A DNA stretch of 57,300 bases from Betaproteobacteria bacterium. Its GTDB lineage: Bacteria > Pseudomonadota > Gammaproteobacteria > Burkholderiales > Rhodocyclaceae. Both the position numbers and the translations under genes were made by a program. The notes under the pieces were generated by a model that saw nothing but the letters and a program-made list of their open reading frames with translations, was not told the origin of the DNA and ran no database searches. Positions 18,541-26,897 of the stretch are shown here, in pieces (within the stretch, counting starts at the first letter, position 1; each line of letters starts with the position of its first letter). The DNA lies in the NCBI GenBank assembly GCA_009780885.1, contig WQZF01000010.1, forward strand, positions 1 through 57,300, given 5' to 3'.

Positions 18541-18577
18541 AAAAGCCAGAATTCTTTAAGGGTTCTGGCTTTTTTTT
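18541..18577 (+). terminator. ssrA Rho-independent terminator
   Basis: The stem AAAGCCAGAA/TTCTGGCTTT has an 11-nt loop and is followed by a run of T. It lies about 35 nt after the tmRNA CCA. Confidence 0.93.
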
Positions 18578-18734
18578 GCCCGGAATGGATCGCTCGTATT
18601 CCGTTGTATCCGGGGGCGAATGGCGGCATGTCCCACAATGGCGGTGCAAATTTTTGAGGACGCGAACATGGCCCTATCAGGTGCGGCAGTCTGGAGTGAG
18701 AAGCAAGGGAAAATACTTGATTTTCTGAATTACA

Positions 18735-18899
18735 TCATGCGTGGCTCATTTCTTCGCGGATCGTCTCGCGCACTACATCCGCGAGGGATTGTCCCTTGAG
18801 GTAATCGCTGAGCGCCGCATTCATCAGTTTCTGGTAGCTGCCGCCTTTTGCCTGGGCGCGCGCCTTGAAGGCGGAAAGAATTTCATTGTCTACGCGCAT
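18735..18899 (-). CDS. Orphan BrnA/CopG-like ribbon-helix-helix antitoxin
   Basis: From ATG 18899 a 54-residue protein starts MRVDNEILSAFKARAQ and continues with GSYQKLMNAALSDYL and an acidic C-terminus VVRETIREEM. The upstream codons KTRIT, which lie in the same open frame, are part of the usual BrnA-like strand KTRITMRVD. The true start may therefore be the TTG a few codons upstream. No BrnT-like or other toxin gene is adjacent. It is divergent from hicAB, and the two promoters would share the region around 18920-18960. Confidence 0.7.
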   Translation of the reverse strand: MRVDNEILSAFKARAQAKGGSYQKLMNAALSDYLKGQSLADVVRETIREEMSHA

Positions 18900-18930
18900 C
18901 GTAATGCGCGTCTTGCTCAAGAAAAAAGAC

Positions 18931-18959
18931 TTGATAATATAACCATTTTTGTTTATACT
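18931..18959 (+). promoter_or_regulatory. Predicted sigma-70 promoter of hicAB
   Basis: A -35 TTGATA and a -10 TATACT are separated by 17 bp, about 30 nt before the hicA GTG. HicB probably autoregulates here (inference). Confidence 0.75.
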
Positions 18960-18990
18960 GCGCTTATGTTCAACAGATAAAGGAGGTGCG

Positions 18991-19167
18991 GTGAAACAAA
19001 GTGAATTTGTCCGATGGCTCGCCAAACAGGGCGCGACTTTCAAGCAAAGATCAAAGCACCTGAAAATCTATCTGAATGGCGAACAAACCATACTACCGAG
19101 GCACCCGTCCTGCGAACTGAAAGAACCGCTGGTCGATGCAGTGAAAAAGAAACTCAAGCTGAAGTAG
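18991..19167 (+). CDS. hicA: HicA-family mRNA interferase toxin
   Basis: The GTG at 18991 follows an excellent ribosome-binding site (AAAGGAGG). The protein has 58 residues, usual for HicA. It has a double-stranded-RNA-binding-like fold with catalytic histidine in RSKHLKIYLNG (His about residue 24) and the ending HPSCELKEPLVDAVKKKLKL. HicA cleaves mRNA on the ribosome until neutralised by HicB. hicB follows 65 nt later. The pair lies just past ssrA, whose 3' end is a common integration site. Confidence 0.93.
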   Translation: MKQSEFVRWLAKQGATFKQRSKHLKIYLNGEQTILPRHPSCELKEPLVDAVKKKLKLK

Positions 19168-19232
19168 GCGTCTCTCTCTCATAAAGAGGGGGGTGCGGGC
19201 ACATTTGAATCATCGCTCTTGAAAGGAATCCC

Positions 19233-19649
19233 ATGAAATACCCTGCACATTTTGAAGAAGCGCCAGAAGGCGGCTTCGTGGTGTCGTTCCGCGATATTCC
19301 CGAGGCAATCACCCAGGGAGACAGCGAAGCGGAAGCGATGGAAATGGCCGTCGACGCGCTGGTAACGTCAATGGATTTCTACTTTGAAGATCGGCGGAAA
19401 GTGCCGCCTCCCTCCCCCGCAAAAAAAGGGGAGCGTTGGGTGTCTCTGCCGCCAAGCGTCGCGGCAAAGGTGCTGTTGCTCAACGAGATGATCCGTTCCG
19501 GCATCAGCAATGCGGAACTGGCCCGCAGGATGGGAACGCGCCCGCAGGAAATGACGCGGGTGCTCGATCTTCGCCACAACACGAAAATAGACACCATCGA
19601 CCATGCGTTTGCAGCAATGGGGCGGAATATTGAGGTGTCTGTCGTGTAG
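19233..19649 (+). CDS. hicB: HicB-family antitoxin
   Basis: The N-terminal half (MKYPAHFEEAPEGGFVVSF, then DIPEAITQGDSEAEAMEMA) is the partial RNase-H fold that blocks HicA. The C-terminal half (about residues 75-138, with MIRSGISNAELARRMG and MTRVLDLRHNTKIDTI) is a helix-turn-helix DNA-binding domain. This is the long HicB form (138 aa). GAAAGGAATCCC before ATG is the ribosome-binding site. It neutralises HicA and likely represses the operon. Confidence 0.94.
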   Translation: MKYPAHFEEAPEGGFVVSFRDIPEAITQGDSEAEAMEMAVDALVTSMDFYFEDRRKVPPPSPAKKGERWVSLPPSVAAKVLLLNEMIRSGISNAELARRMGTRPQEMTRVLDLRHNTKIDTIDHAFAAMGRNIEVSVV

Positions 19650-19681
19650 ATCCGCCTCCAGAGTGCAGATTCACTTTTTCG

Positions 19682-19765
19682 TCATTTCCATTGCGCGAGC
19701 GCGGTGATGATTTCCGGCACGCGCCAGATCGAAATGAACAAGACGACAGAGGCGCAAATCTTCAC
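19682..19765 (-). CDS. Possible 27-residue membrane peptide or gene remnant
   Basis: A GTG at 19765 opens a short frame whose product is a single hydrophobic segment (CASVVLFISIWRVPEII). GAGAAA precedes it. The frame is open further upstream, so it could also be the tail of a broken gene. I do not recognise it. The rest of 19650-19853 shows nothing. Confidence 0.2.
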   Translation of the reverse strand: MKICASVVLFISIWRVPEIITALAQWK

Positions 19766-19853
19766 GATTTTCTCAACCCTTAATTGCCGGGTGAATAATA
19801 AAATGATCCGTCCAAATGAAAACCGGCCTTGATATGGCGAAGTCAGCGCCAGA

Positions 19854-20975
19854 TCACGATGTGACTCGCCGCCACACTGCCGCAGGTCCCGACTGCGCCA
19901 GCGTATCCAGCACTTCCCGCGTATGCGCGCCAGCGGCGCAGGGAGCGCCGGGGGCGTAGGCCGCGCCGTCGAAGCGTGGGGCCGGAACCGCTTGCAGGGC
20001 GCCCTGGTGCTCGGTGTAGATGCCGCGCGCTTGCATGTGGGGGTGGCGGGCGGCTTCGGGCGGGCTGAGCACTGCGCCAAAGCAGGCGTCGGTGGGCTCC
20101 AGAAGGGCCTGCCAGTGCGCGCGCGGCTGCGTCAGGAACAGCGCCGCCAGCCGTGAGCGGCGCGTCGGCCAAGCCTCCTTGTGCCATTGCGGGCCGGTGA
20201 AATCCGGGTCGTTTTCCAGCCCCAGGGTGGAGAGCAGCAGGGCGTAAAACTGCGGCTCCAGCGTGCCGATGGTGATGTGGCGGTCATCGGCGCAGACGTA
20301 GGTGTCGTAAAAGGGCGCGCTGTCGTACACGCTCTGGCCGCGCACATCGGCCACGAGGCCATTCTGGCGGGCGCTGAGCATCAGGTTCAGCATGTGGGCT
20401 GCGCCATCGACGATGGCGGCGTCCACCACCGTGCCCTGGCCACTGACACGCGCCTGCACGATGCCCGACAGCAGGCCGGCCATCAGGTACAGGGCGCCGC
20501 CGCCGATGTCGCCCAGCGTGGCAAATGTCGTCATCGGCCGGGCATCGGGCGGACTGCAACCCCACAGGGCGCCCGACAGCGCGGCGTAGTTGGCGTCGTG
20601 CCCGGCGCAGGGCGCCAGCGGGCCAGTCTGCCCCCAGCCGGTCATGCGGCCATAGACCAGCCGAGGATTGACGCGCATGCAGTCCTGCGGCCCCAGGCCC
20701 AGGCGCTCCATGACGCCGGGGCGCATGCCTTCGATCAGTGCATCGGCCTCGGCTGCCAGTGCCAGCACCAACTGGCGGCCCGCCTCTGTCTTGAGGTCGG
20801 CGAACACCGAGCGCTTGCCCCGGTTGAGGATGGATCCGGTGATCCCGGTATCTTGCCCGGCCTGGCGCACGACGGAGATCACGTCGGCGCCCAGATCGGC
20901 CAGATGCATGGCGCAGAACGGGCCGGGGCCGAGGCCGCCGATTTCCAGCACCCGGACGCTTTGCAGAACTTTCAC
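19854..20975 (-). CDS. CaiB/BaiF-family alpha-methylacyl-CoA racemase-like enzyme
   Basis: Family III CoA-transferase fold, closest in pattern to alpha-methylacyl-CoA racemase (AMACR/MCR), which interconverts R and S 2-methylacyl-CoA so branched fatty or sterol side chains can be oxidised. The N-terminus has VRVLEIGGLGPGPFCAMHLADLGADV. The catalytic histidine and aspartate are expected in AGHDANYAALSG (about residue 130) and GDIGGGALYLMAG (about 155). VVDAAIVDGAAHML follows. Length (373 aa) is typical. The sequence is visibly GC-richer than its neighbours, with a CTG/GCC-heavy codon style, suggesting recent acquisition. It stands alone in the window with no other beta-oxidation gene; the fixABCX operon is 9 kb away. 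Confidence 0.88.
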   Translation of the reverse strand: MKVLQSVRVLEIGGLGPGPFCAMHLADLGADVISVVRQAGQDTGITGSILNRGKRSVFADLKTEAGRQLVLALAAEADALIEGMRPGVMERLGLGPQDCMRVNPRLVYGRMTGWGQTGPLAPCAGHDANYAALSGALWGCSPPDARPMTTFATLGDIGGGALYLMAGLLSGIVQARVSGQGTVVDAAIVDGAAHMLNLMLSARQNGLVADVRGQSVYDSAPFYDTYVCADDRHITIGTLEPQFYALLLSTLGLENDPDFTGPQWHKEAWPTRRSRLAALFLTQPRAHWQALLEPTDACFGAVLSPPEAARHPHMQARGIYTEHQGALQAVPAPRFDGAAYAPGAPCAAGAHTREVLDTLAQSGPAAVWRRVTS

Positions 20976-21134
20976 GATGTGCTCCTTTTATGGAGGGCTT
21001 GAGGCCATCAATCCAACGGCAGCCGCTCCTGAAAAACCGGGCTTCCCTCTGTTTTTCGCCTTCAAACCCGCCTGGATCATGCGGCTTTTTTCATACCCGC
21101 TTCGCGCCTGGCGATGAGGTGTTGCCGCTCCCGT

Positions 21135-22239
21135 TCAAACTCCCTGTTTCAGGCTGGCTTCGATGAAGGGATCGAGGTCGCCGTCGAGCACCGCCTGGGT
21201 GTTGCCGGTTTCGACGTTGGTGCGCAAATCCTTGATTCGCGACTGGTCCAGCACGTAGGAACGAATCTGGTGTCCCCAGCCGATGTCGGTTTTTGAATCT
21301 TCCAGTTTCTGCTGTTCTTCCCGGCGGTTGCGCAGTTCCAGTTCGAACAGGCGGGCGCGCAGCATCTTCCAGGCTTCGTCGCGGTTGCGGTGTTGCGAGC
21401 GGTCGTTCTGGCACTGGACGACGGTATTGGTCGGCAAATGCGTCAGGCGTACCGCTGAATCGGTCTTGTTGATGTGCTGGCCGCCAGCGCCGGAAGCGCG
21501 ATAGGTGTCGACGCGCACATCGGCGGGGTTGATTTCGATCTCGATGGAATCATCGACTTCCGGATAGACGAAAACGCTGCAAAACGAGGTATGGCGCCGT
21601 GCGTTGGAATCGAAGGGGCTTTTGCGCACGAGCCGGTGCACGCCGGTTTCGGTGCGCAGGGTGCCGTAGGCGTATTCGCCGCCGAATTTCAGCGTCGCGC
21701 CCTTGATTCCGGCAACATCGCCTTCCGATTCTTCCAGAACTTCAATGGCGTAGCCTTTGCGTTCGCCATAACGCAAATACATGCGCATCAGCATCGAGGC
21801 CCAGTCCTGCGCCTCGGTGCCGCCCGCGCCGGCCTGGATTTCGAGAAAGCAGGGATTGGGATCCTGCGGGTGGTTGAACATGCGGCGGAATTCAAGAAGG
21901 GAAATTTCCGCTTCGACCGCGTCTGTATCGGCGATGACCGCATGAAGCATGCCATCGTCGTTTTCCTCGCGCGCCATGTCGAAAAGCTCGCTCGTGTCGC
22001 CAAGGCCCTGCGCGATTTTTTCCAGCGTCAGTACAACCCCTTCCAGGGCTTTCTTTTCGCGTCCAAGCTCCTGGGCGCGTTGCGCGTCGTCCCAAAGTTT
22101 CGGGTCTTCGTGGATTTTCTCGACGGCGGTCAAACGTTCGCGTTTGGAATCGTAGTCAAAGATACCTCCGAAGTTGTCCGTTACGTTGCGCAAGGTCTTC
22201 GAGGCGGCTGGCGATGCTGTTGAGTTGTTCGGCTTCCAT
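21135..22239 (-). CDS. prfB: Peptide chain release factor 2, with programmed +1 frameshift
   Basis: RF2 terminates translation at UGA/UAA. The ATG at 22239 opens [20 protein letters not shown]. After 27 codons the frame meets an in-frame TGA (22158-22156) in the context CGGAGG TAT CTT TGA C. This is the conserved autoregulatory site: a Shine-Dalgarno-like hexamer, slippery CTT and poor stop. A +1 shift after CTT continues as DYDSKRERL to the end, giving about 367 residues. The tripeptide anticodon SPF is in RKSPFDS and the catalytic GGQ in [10 protein letters not shown]. The C-terminal [12 protein letters not shown] is typical. A longer frame open upstream of the shift is not used. Confidence 0.96.
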
Positions 22240-22442
22240 GATGGTTTTGTCGTCGATAAGAAAGAGGGCGGATTATACGCGCACTGCCAGGATGCGAGCC
22301 GGTTCGATGCCGGTTCCATGCCCCGGATGGCGCTTCGTCCATCCGGGCGGCGCAAGTTGGCGAGCGCCGCTCCCGTCGTGGGCGAGGGCAATCGTTCCGT
22401 TGGGTTGCGCGGGCGAAATCCATGGCCCGTGCGATTCAAATA

Positions 22443-22521
22443 ATTTTCTAAATCTGTTTAAATAATTATTAATTAAACATTACTACTGTAGCCGAACATT
22501 ATTTAAATAGATTTAGAAAAT
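22443..22521 (+). repeat. AT-rich ~78-bp palindromic element, copy C
   Basis: The arms ATTTTCTAAATCTGTTTAAA and TTTAAATAGATTTAGAAAAT enclose ACTACTGTAGCC. Relative to the other copies, T-to-C on the left arm is matched by A-to-G on the right, which keeps pairing. It lies in the 640-bp divergent gap between prfB and aceE. Confidence 0.9.
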
Positions 22522-22617
22522 TCAAGGCCCATAACGCAAGCCTGGAGCGGCTTGCGGGCAATACTCCATGTGTCGCGGCGAGTGGGGAACGATCGGCGCG
22601 ATGCGCGTCCAGAAACG

Positions 22618-22795
22618 ATTTGAGTCACCCCAACCTGAAGGTTGGGGATTCCTGTAGGGGCGGCGTAGGGGCGGGTTTGAAACCCGCCCCTACCACCCGC
22701 CCCTGCACAATGCGTGGCGCCTTCGGCACCTGTTACGCCATGTCTCGCTGACCCCGCCATGAATGGCAGGGATTGCGCTCGACAGGTGTTCAATT
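22618..22795 (+). repeat. ~155-bp dispersed repeat, copy 2 (with extra hairpin units)
   Basis: It is nearly identical to 13748-13900 but carries an internal expansion of the GTAGGGGCGG/CCGCCCCTAC hairpin arm. With the palindrome it fills most of the prfB-aceE gap. Nothing gene-like is seen between them. Confidence 0.88.
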
Positions 22796-22878
22796 ACGGT
22801 ACTATCTACAGGATTTTCACTTATCTTTTTCCCCTGCCGGAATGAGTGCGGAGGCGAAAGATACGACAGGAGGCAGTC

Positions 22879-25563
22879 ATGGCTGAGTCACTCAAAACAC
22901 CCCAGGAAGCAGCGCTGCAAGTAGATTACGATCCGCAGGAAACGCAGGAGTGGCGTGAGGCGCTCGATGGTGTGATCGAGAAGGAAGGCGGGAGACGCGC
23001 GCATTTTTTGATCGAGCAGTTGATCGGCCAGGCGCGCGAGACGGGAATCGATATTCCCTACAGCGCGACGACGGAATACATCAATACGATTCCGGTCACC
23101 CAGCAGCCGCCGTATCCGGGCGATCCGGAACTGGAAGAGAAAATCCGTTCCTGTATCCGCTGGAACGCGGTGGCGATGGTGGTGCGCGCGAACAAGCATA
23201 CGAATGTCGGCGGTCATATCGCTTCCTTTGCGTCTTCCGCAGTGCTCTACGATGTCGGCTTCAATCATTTCTGGCGCGCGACGAACCAGGAAAGCAATGG
23301 CGACATGATTTATTTCCAGGGGCATTCGGTGCCGGGGGTGTATGCCCGTTCCCTGCTCCTTGGGCGGATCAGCGAGGATGAGGCCGACCATTTCCGTCAG
23401 GAAGTCGATGGCAAGGGGATTTCCTCGTATCCGCATCCGTGGCTGATGCCGGATTTCTGGCAGTTTCCGACGGTGTCGATGGGGCTTGGGCCCTTGCAGG
23501 CGATTTATTCCGCGCGTTTCATGAAGTATCTCGACAGCCGTGGCCTGATCGAAGCCGGCGACCGCAAGGTGTGGGCCTTTCTCGGCGACGGCGAGATCGA
23601 CGAGGTGGAATCGCTCGGCGCGATCGGCATGGCGGCGCGCGAACGGCTCGACAATCTGATCTTCGTCATCAACTGCAACCTGCAACGTCTCGACGGGCCG
23701 GTGCGCGGCAACGGCAAGGTCATCCAGGAACTCGAAAGCCAGTTCCGGGGCGCGGGCTGGAATGTGATCAAGCTGATTTGGGGCACGCGCTGGGACGCGC
23801 TTTTCGCCCGCGACAAGAAGGGCATCCTGAAGGCGCGGATGATGGAATGCGTCGATGGCGAGTATCAGACCTTCAAGGCGAAAAACGGCGCTTATGTGCG
23901 CGAGTTTTTCTTCAATACGCCGGAGTTGAAGGAACTGGTGGCCGACTGGACCGACGAGGATATCTGGAGCCTCAACCGCGGCGGTCACGATACCTTCAAG
24001 GTGTTTAGCGCGTTCAAGGCGGCGAGCGAGTGCCGCGACCGTCCGACCGTGATCCTGGCCAAGACGATCAAGGGCTACGGGATGGGCGAGGCGGGCGAGG
24101 CGATGAATATCGCGCACCAGGCGAAGAAGATGGGACACGAGGCGCTGAAAAGGATGCGCGACCGTTTCCATTTGCCGGTGCCGGACGACAGGATCGACGA
24201 GGTGCCGTATCTGGTTTTCCCGGAAGGCTCGCCCGAATTGAACTATATGCGCGGGCGGCGGATGGCGCTCGGCGGCTATCTGCCGACGCGGCGGAAGAAG
24301 GCGGATCATTCCTTGCCGGTGCCGGGGCTGGATTCGTTCGGAAGCATGTTGAGCGCTTCCGGGACCGGGCGCGAGTTTTCGACGACGATGGTGCTGGTGC
24401 GCATCCTGAACCAGTTGATCAAGGACAAGGCGCTGGGCCGGCATATCGTTCCGATCGTGCCGGATGAATCGCGCACCTTCGGCATGGAAGGCATGTTCCG
24501 CCAGCATGGGATCTGGAACCAGCTCGGCCAGAATTATGTGCCGGAAGACCACGACCAGTTGATGTTCTACCGGGAATCGAAGGACGGACAGATCCTGCAG
24601 GAAGGCATCAACGAGGCCGGGGCGATGGCCGACTGGATTGCCGCCGCGACTTCGTATTCGACGCATAACGTGCAGATGGTGCCCTTCTATATCTGCTATT
24701 CGATGTTCGGAATGCAGCGCACGATGGATCTGGCCTGGGCCGCCGCCGACCAGCGCGCGCGCGGCTTCCTGATCGGCGGCACTTCCGGACGCACGACGCT
24801 GAACGGCGAGGGCTTGCAGCACGAGGACGGGCATTCGCACCTGCTTTCGGCGGTGATTCCGAATTGCATTTCCTTCGATCCGAGCTTTTCCTACGAACTC
24901 GCGGTGATCGTCCAGGACGGCCTGCGCCGCATGGTGGCGGAACAGGAGGATGTCTATTACTACATCACCGTGATGAACGAGAACTACGAGCATCCGGAAA
25001 TGCCGCCGGGCGCGGCGCCGGATATTCTGAAGGGGATGTATCTGCTTTCCAGGGGCGGCGAGAACAGCGTGCGCGTGCAGCTGCTCGGCTGCGGCGCAAT
25101 CCTGCGCGAGGTGATCGCCGCCGCCGCGCTGCTGCGCGACGATTGGGGCGTGGAAGCCGATATCTGGTCGTGTCCGTCCTTCACCGAACTGGCGCGCGAC
25201 GGGCAGGAGACGGATCGCTGGAATCTCATGCACCCGCTGGAAGCGACGAGGAAGAGTCATGTCGAGCGTTGTCTCGACGCGACCGAAGGGCCGGTCATCG
25301 CGGCGACCGATTATGTGCGGCTCTTTTCCGAGCAGATTCGTCCGTGGGTCGGCCGTCGCTACGTGACGCTGGGCACCGATGGTTTCGGGCGCTCCGACAC
25401 GCGCGAAAAGCTGCGCCATTTCTTCGAGGTGGACCGTCATTGGGTGACGCTGGCGGCATTGAAGGCGCTTGCCGACGGAGGCGTGATCGGGCGTGAAAAC
25501 GTCCTCTCCGCGCTGCTGAAATACAGGCTCGATGCGAAGAAGCCCAACCCGATGCACGTTTGA
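22879..25563 (+). CDS. aceE: Pyruvate dehydrogenase E1 component (homodimeric type)
   Basis: E1 decarboxylates pyruvate with thiamine diphosphate and loads the acetyl group on the lipoyl domain of E2. The ATG at 22879 follows GGAGG and gives 894 residues, usual for the single-chain E1. The ThDP/Mg motif is GDGEIDEVESLG through NLIFVINCNLQRLDGPV (about residues 235-275). The N-terminal SATTEYINTIPVTQQPPYPGD and TNVGGHIASFASSA are typical. It is first in the aceE-aceF-lpdA operon, with 13 nt to aceF. Confidence 0.97.
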   Translation: MAESLKTPQEAALQVDYDPQETQEWREALDGVIEKEGGRRAHFLIEQLIGQARETGIDIPYSATTEYINTIPVTQQPPYPGDPELEEKIRSCIRWNAVAMVVRANKHTNVGGHIASFASSAVLYDVGFNHFWRATNQESNGDMIYFQGHSVPGVYARSLLLGRISEDEADHFRQEVDGKGISSYPHPWLMPDFWQFPTVSMGLGPLQAIYSARFMKYLDSRGLIEAGDRKVWAFLGDGEIDEVESLGAIGMAARERLDNLIFVINCNLQRLDGPVRGNGKVIQELESQFRGAGWNVIKLIWGTRWDALFARDKKGILKARMMECVDGEYQTFKAKNGAYVREFFFNTPELKELVADWTDEDIWSLNRGGHDTFKVFSAFKAASECRDRPTVILAKTIKGYGMGEAGEAMNIAHQAKKMGHEALKRMRDRFHLPVPDDRIDEVPYLVFPEGSPELNYMRGRRMALGGYLPTRRKKADHSLPVPGLDSFGSMLSASGTGREFSTTMVLVRILNQLIKDKALGRHIVPIVPDESRTFGMEGMFRQHGIWNQLGQNYVPEDHDQLMFYRESKDGQILQEGINEAGAMADWIAAATSYSTHNVQMVPFYICYSMFGMQRTMDLAWAAADQRARGFLIGGTSGRTTLNGEGLQHEDGHSHLLSAVIPNCISFDPSFSYELAVIVQDGLRRMVAEQEDVYYYITVMNENYEHPEMPPGAAPDILKGMYLLSRGGENSVRVQLLGCGAILREVIAAAALLRDDWGVEADIWSCPSFTELARDGQETDRWNLMHPLEATRKSHVERCLDATEGPVIAATDYVRLFSEQIRPWVGRRYVTLGTDGFGRSDTREKLRHFFEVDRHWVTLAALKALADGGVIGRENVLSALLKYRLDAKKPNPMHV

Positions 25564-25576
25564 GGAGGAGAGAGGA

Positions 25577-26884
25577 ATGAGTCAGGCGATTGCAGTCAAG
25601 GTGCCCGACATCGGCGATTTCAAGGATGTGCCGGTGATCGAGCTTTGCGTCAAGGTGGGCGATACGGTGGCTGTCGACGACGCGCTGGTAACGCTGGAAT
25701 CGGACAAGGCGACGATGGATGTGCCTTCGACCGTGGCCGGCGTGGTGAAGGAACTGAAGGTACAACCTGGCGACAAGGTTTCCGAGGGAACGGAGATCGC
25801 GATCGTTGCCGGAGTGGGGGAAGCGAAGGAAGCCGCCGCTCCGCCGAAAGCCGCGCCGCAGGATGAAGATGTGGCGGGCAGGGAGCCGGTCAAGGAGCCG
25901 CCCGTGGAAACCCCAAAACCGGCAGCTTCTCCCGCCAGCGCTCCAGCGCCGGGTTTGCCGCTGGGCGGAAAGCTTCATGCCAGCCCCTCGGTGCGCGCCT
26001 ATGCCCGCGAGTTGGGCGTCGATCTTGCCAGGGTCACGTCGACCGGCCCGGTGGGGCGAATTCTGAAGGAAGACGTGACCGCCTACGTGAAAGGCGTGAT
26101 GACGGGCGCCAGCGCGCCGGCGGGCGCATCGGGGACGCAACTCGGCGGCGGTCTGGACCTGCTGCCCTGGCCGAAGGTCGATTTCGCCAAATTCGGCGAA
26201 ATCGAAACGCAGCCGCTGTCGCGCATCAAGAAACTCTCCGGCGCCAATCTGGCGCGCAACTGGGTGATGATCCCGGCGGTGACTTATCACGAAGACGCCG
26301 ACATCACCGATCTGGAAGCCTTCCGCGTGCAGTTGAACAAGGAGCATGAGAAAGCGGGTCTCAAGCTGACCATGCTTGCCTTCATCATCAAGGCGTGCGT
26401 CAGGGCGCTGCAACGATTCCCCGAACTCAACGCTTCGCTCGACGGCGAAAATCTGGTGCTGAAAAAATACTTCCACATCGGTTTTGCCGCCGACACGCCG
26501 AATGGCCTCGTCGTTCCGGTATTGAAGAACGCCGACAGGAAAGGCGTGCTCGAAATCGCCGCCGAAACCGGCTCTCTTTCCGCCCAGGCGCGTGAAGGCA
26601 AGCTCAAGCCGGCGGACATGCAGGGAGCCTCGTTTACGGTTTCCAGCGTCGGCGGCATCGGCGGCACGGCTTTCTCGCCGATCGTCAACGCGCCGGAAGT
26701 GGCGATTCTCGGCGTTTCCAAATCGAGCACCCGGCCGGTATGGGACGGCAAGTCATTCGTGCCGAGGCTGATCCTGCCGCTCTCGCTCTCGGCGGATCAC
26801 CGCGTCATCGACGGCGCGCTGGCGACGAGGTTCAACGCCGAACTCGCGCGTCTCCTCGCCGATTTCCGCCGCGTCATGCTTTGA
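25577..26884 (+). CDS. aceF: Dihydrolipoamide acetyltransferase (PDH E2)
   Basis: E2 forms the PDH core and transfers acetyl from lipoate to CoA. There is one lipoyl domain (residues 1-75, lipoyl Lys44 in TLESDKATMDV) where many gammaproteobacteria have three. An Ala/Pro linker follows. The peripheral-subunit-binding domain is at about 130-165 (SPSVRAYARELGVDLARV), and the catalytic domain (about 205-435) ends with LSADHRVIDGALATRF, carrying the His and Asp of the active site. Length is 435 aa. A strong GGAGGAGAGAGG precedes the start at 25577. Confidence 0.97.
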   Translation: MSQAIAVKVPDIGDFKDVPVIELCVKVGDTVAVDDALVTLESDKATMDVPSTVAGVVKELKVQPGDKVSEGTEIAIVAGVGEAKEAAAPPKAAPQDEDVAGREPVKEPPVETPKPAASPASAPAPGLPLGGKLHASPSVRAYARELGVDLARVTSTGPVGRILKEDVTAYVKGVMTGASAPAGASGTQLGGGLDLLPWPKVDFAKFGEIETQPLSRIKKLSGANLARNWVMIPAVTYHEDADITDLEAFRVQLNKEHEKAGLKLTMLAFIIKACVRALQRFPELNASLDGENLVLKKYFHIGFAADTPNGLVVPVLKNADRKGVLEIAAETGSLSAQAREGKLKPADMQGASFTVSSVGGIGGTAFSPIVNAPEVAILGVSKSSTRPVWDGKSFVPRLILPLSLSADHRVIDGALATRFNAELARLLADFRRVML

Positions 26885-26897
26885 GAGGGGTACTCAG

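Noticed and set aside
22156-22158. In-frame TGA in prfB as a sequencing error or pseudogene
   Set aside because: The exact context of the conserved RF2 frameshift site is present.
22888-25557. 889-codon open frame on the minus strand opposite aceE
   Set aside because: It is the codon-phase shadow of aceE: His/Arg/Val-rich, no ribosome-binding site, no family motif.
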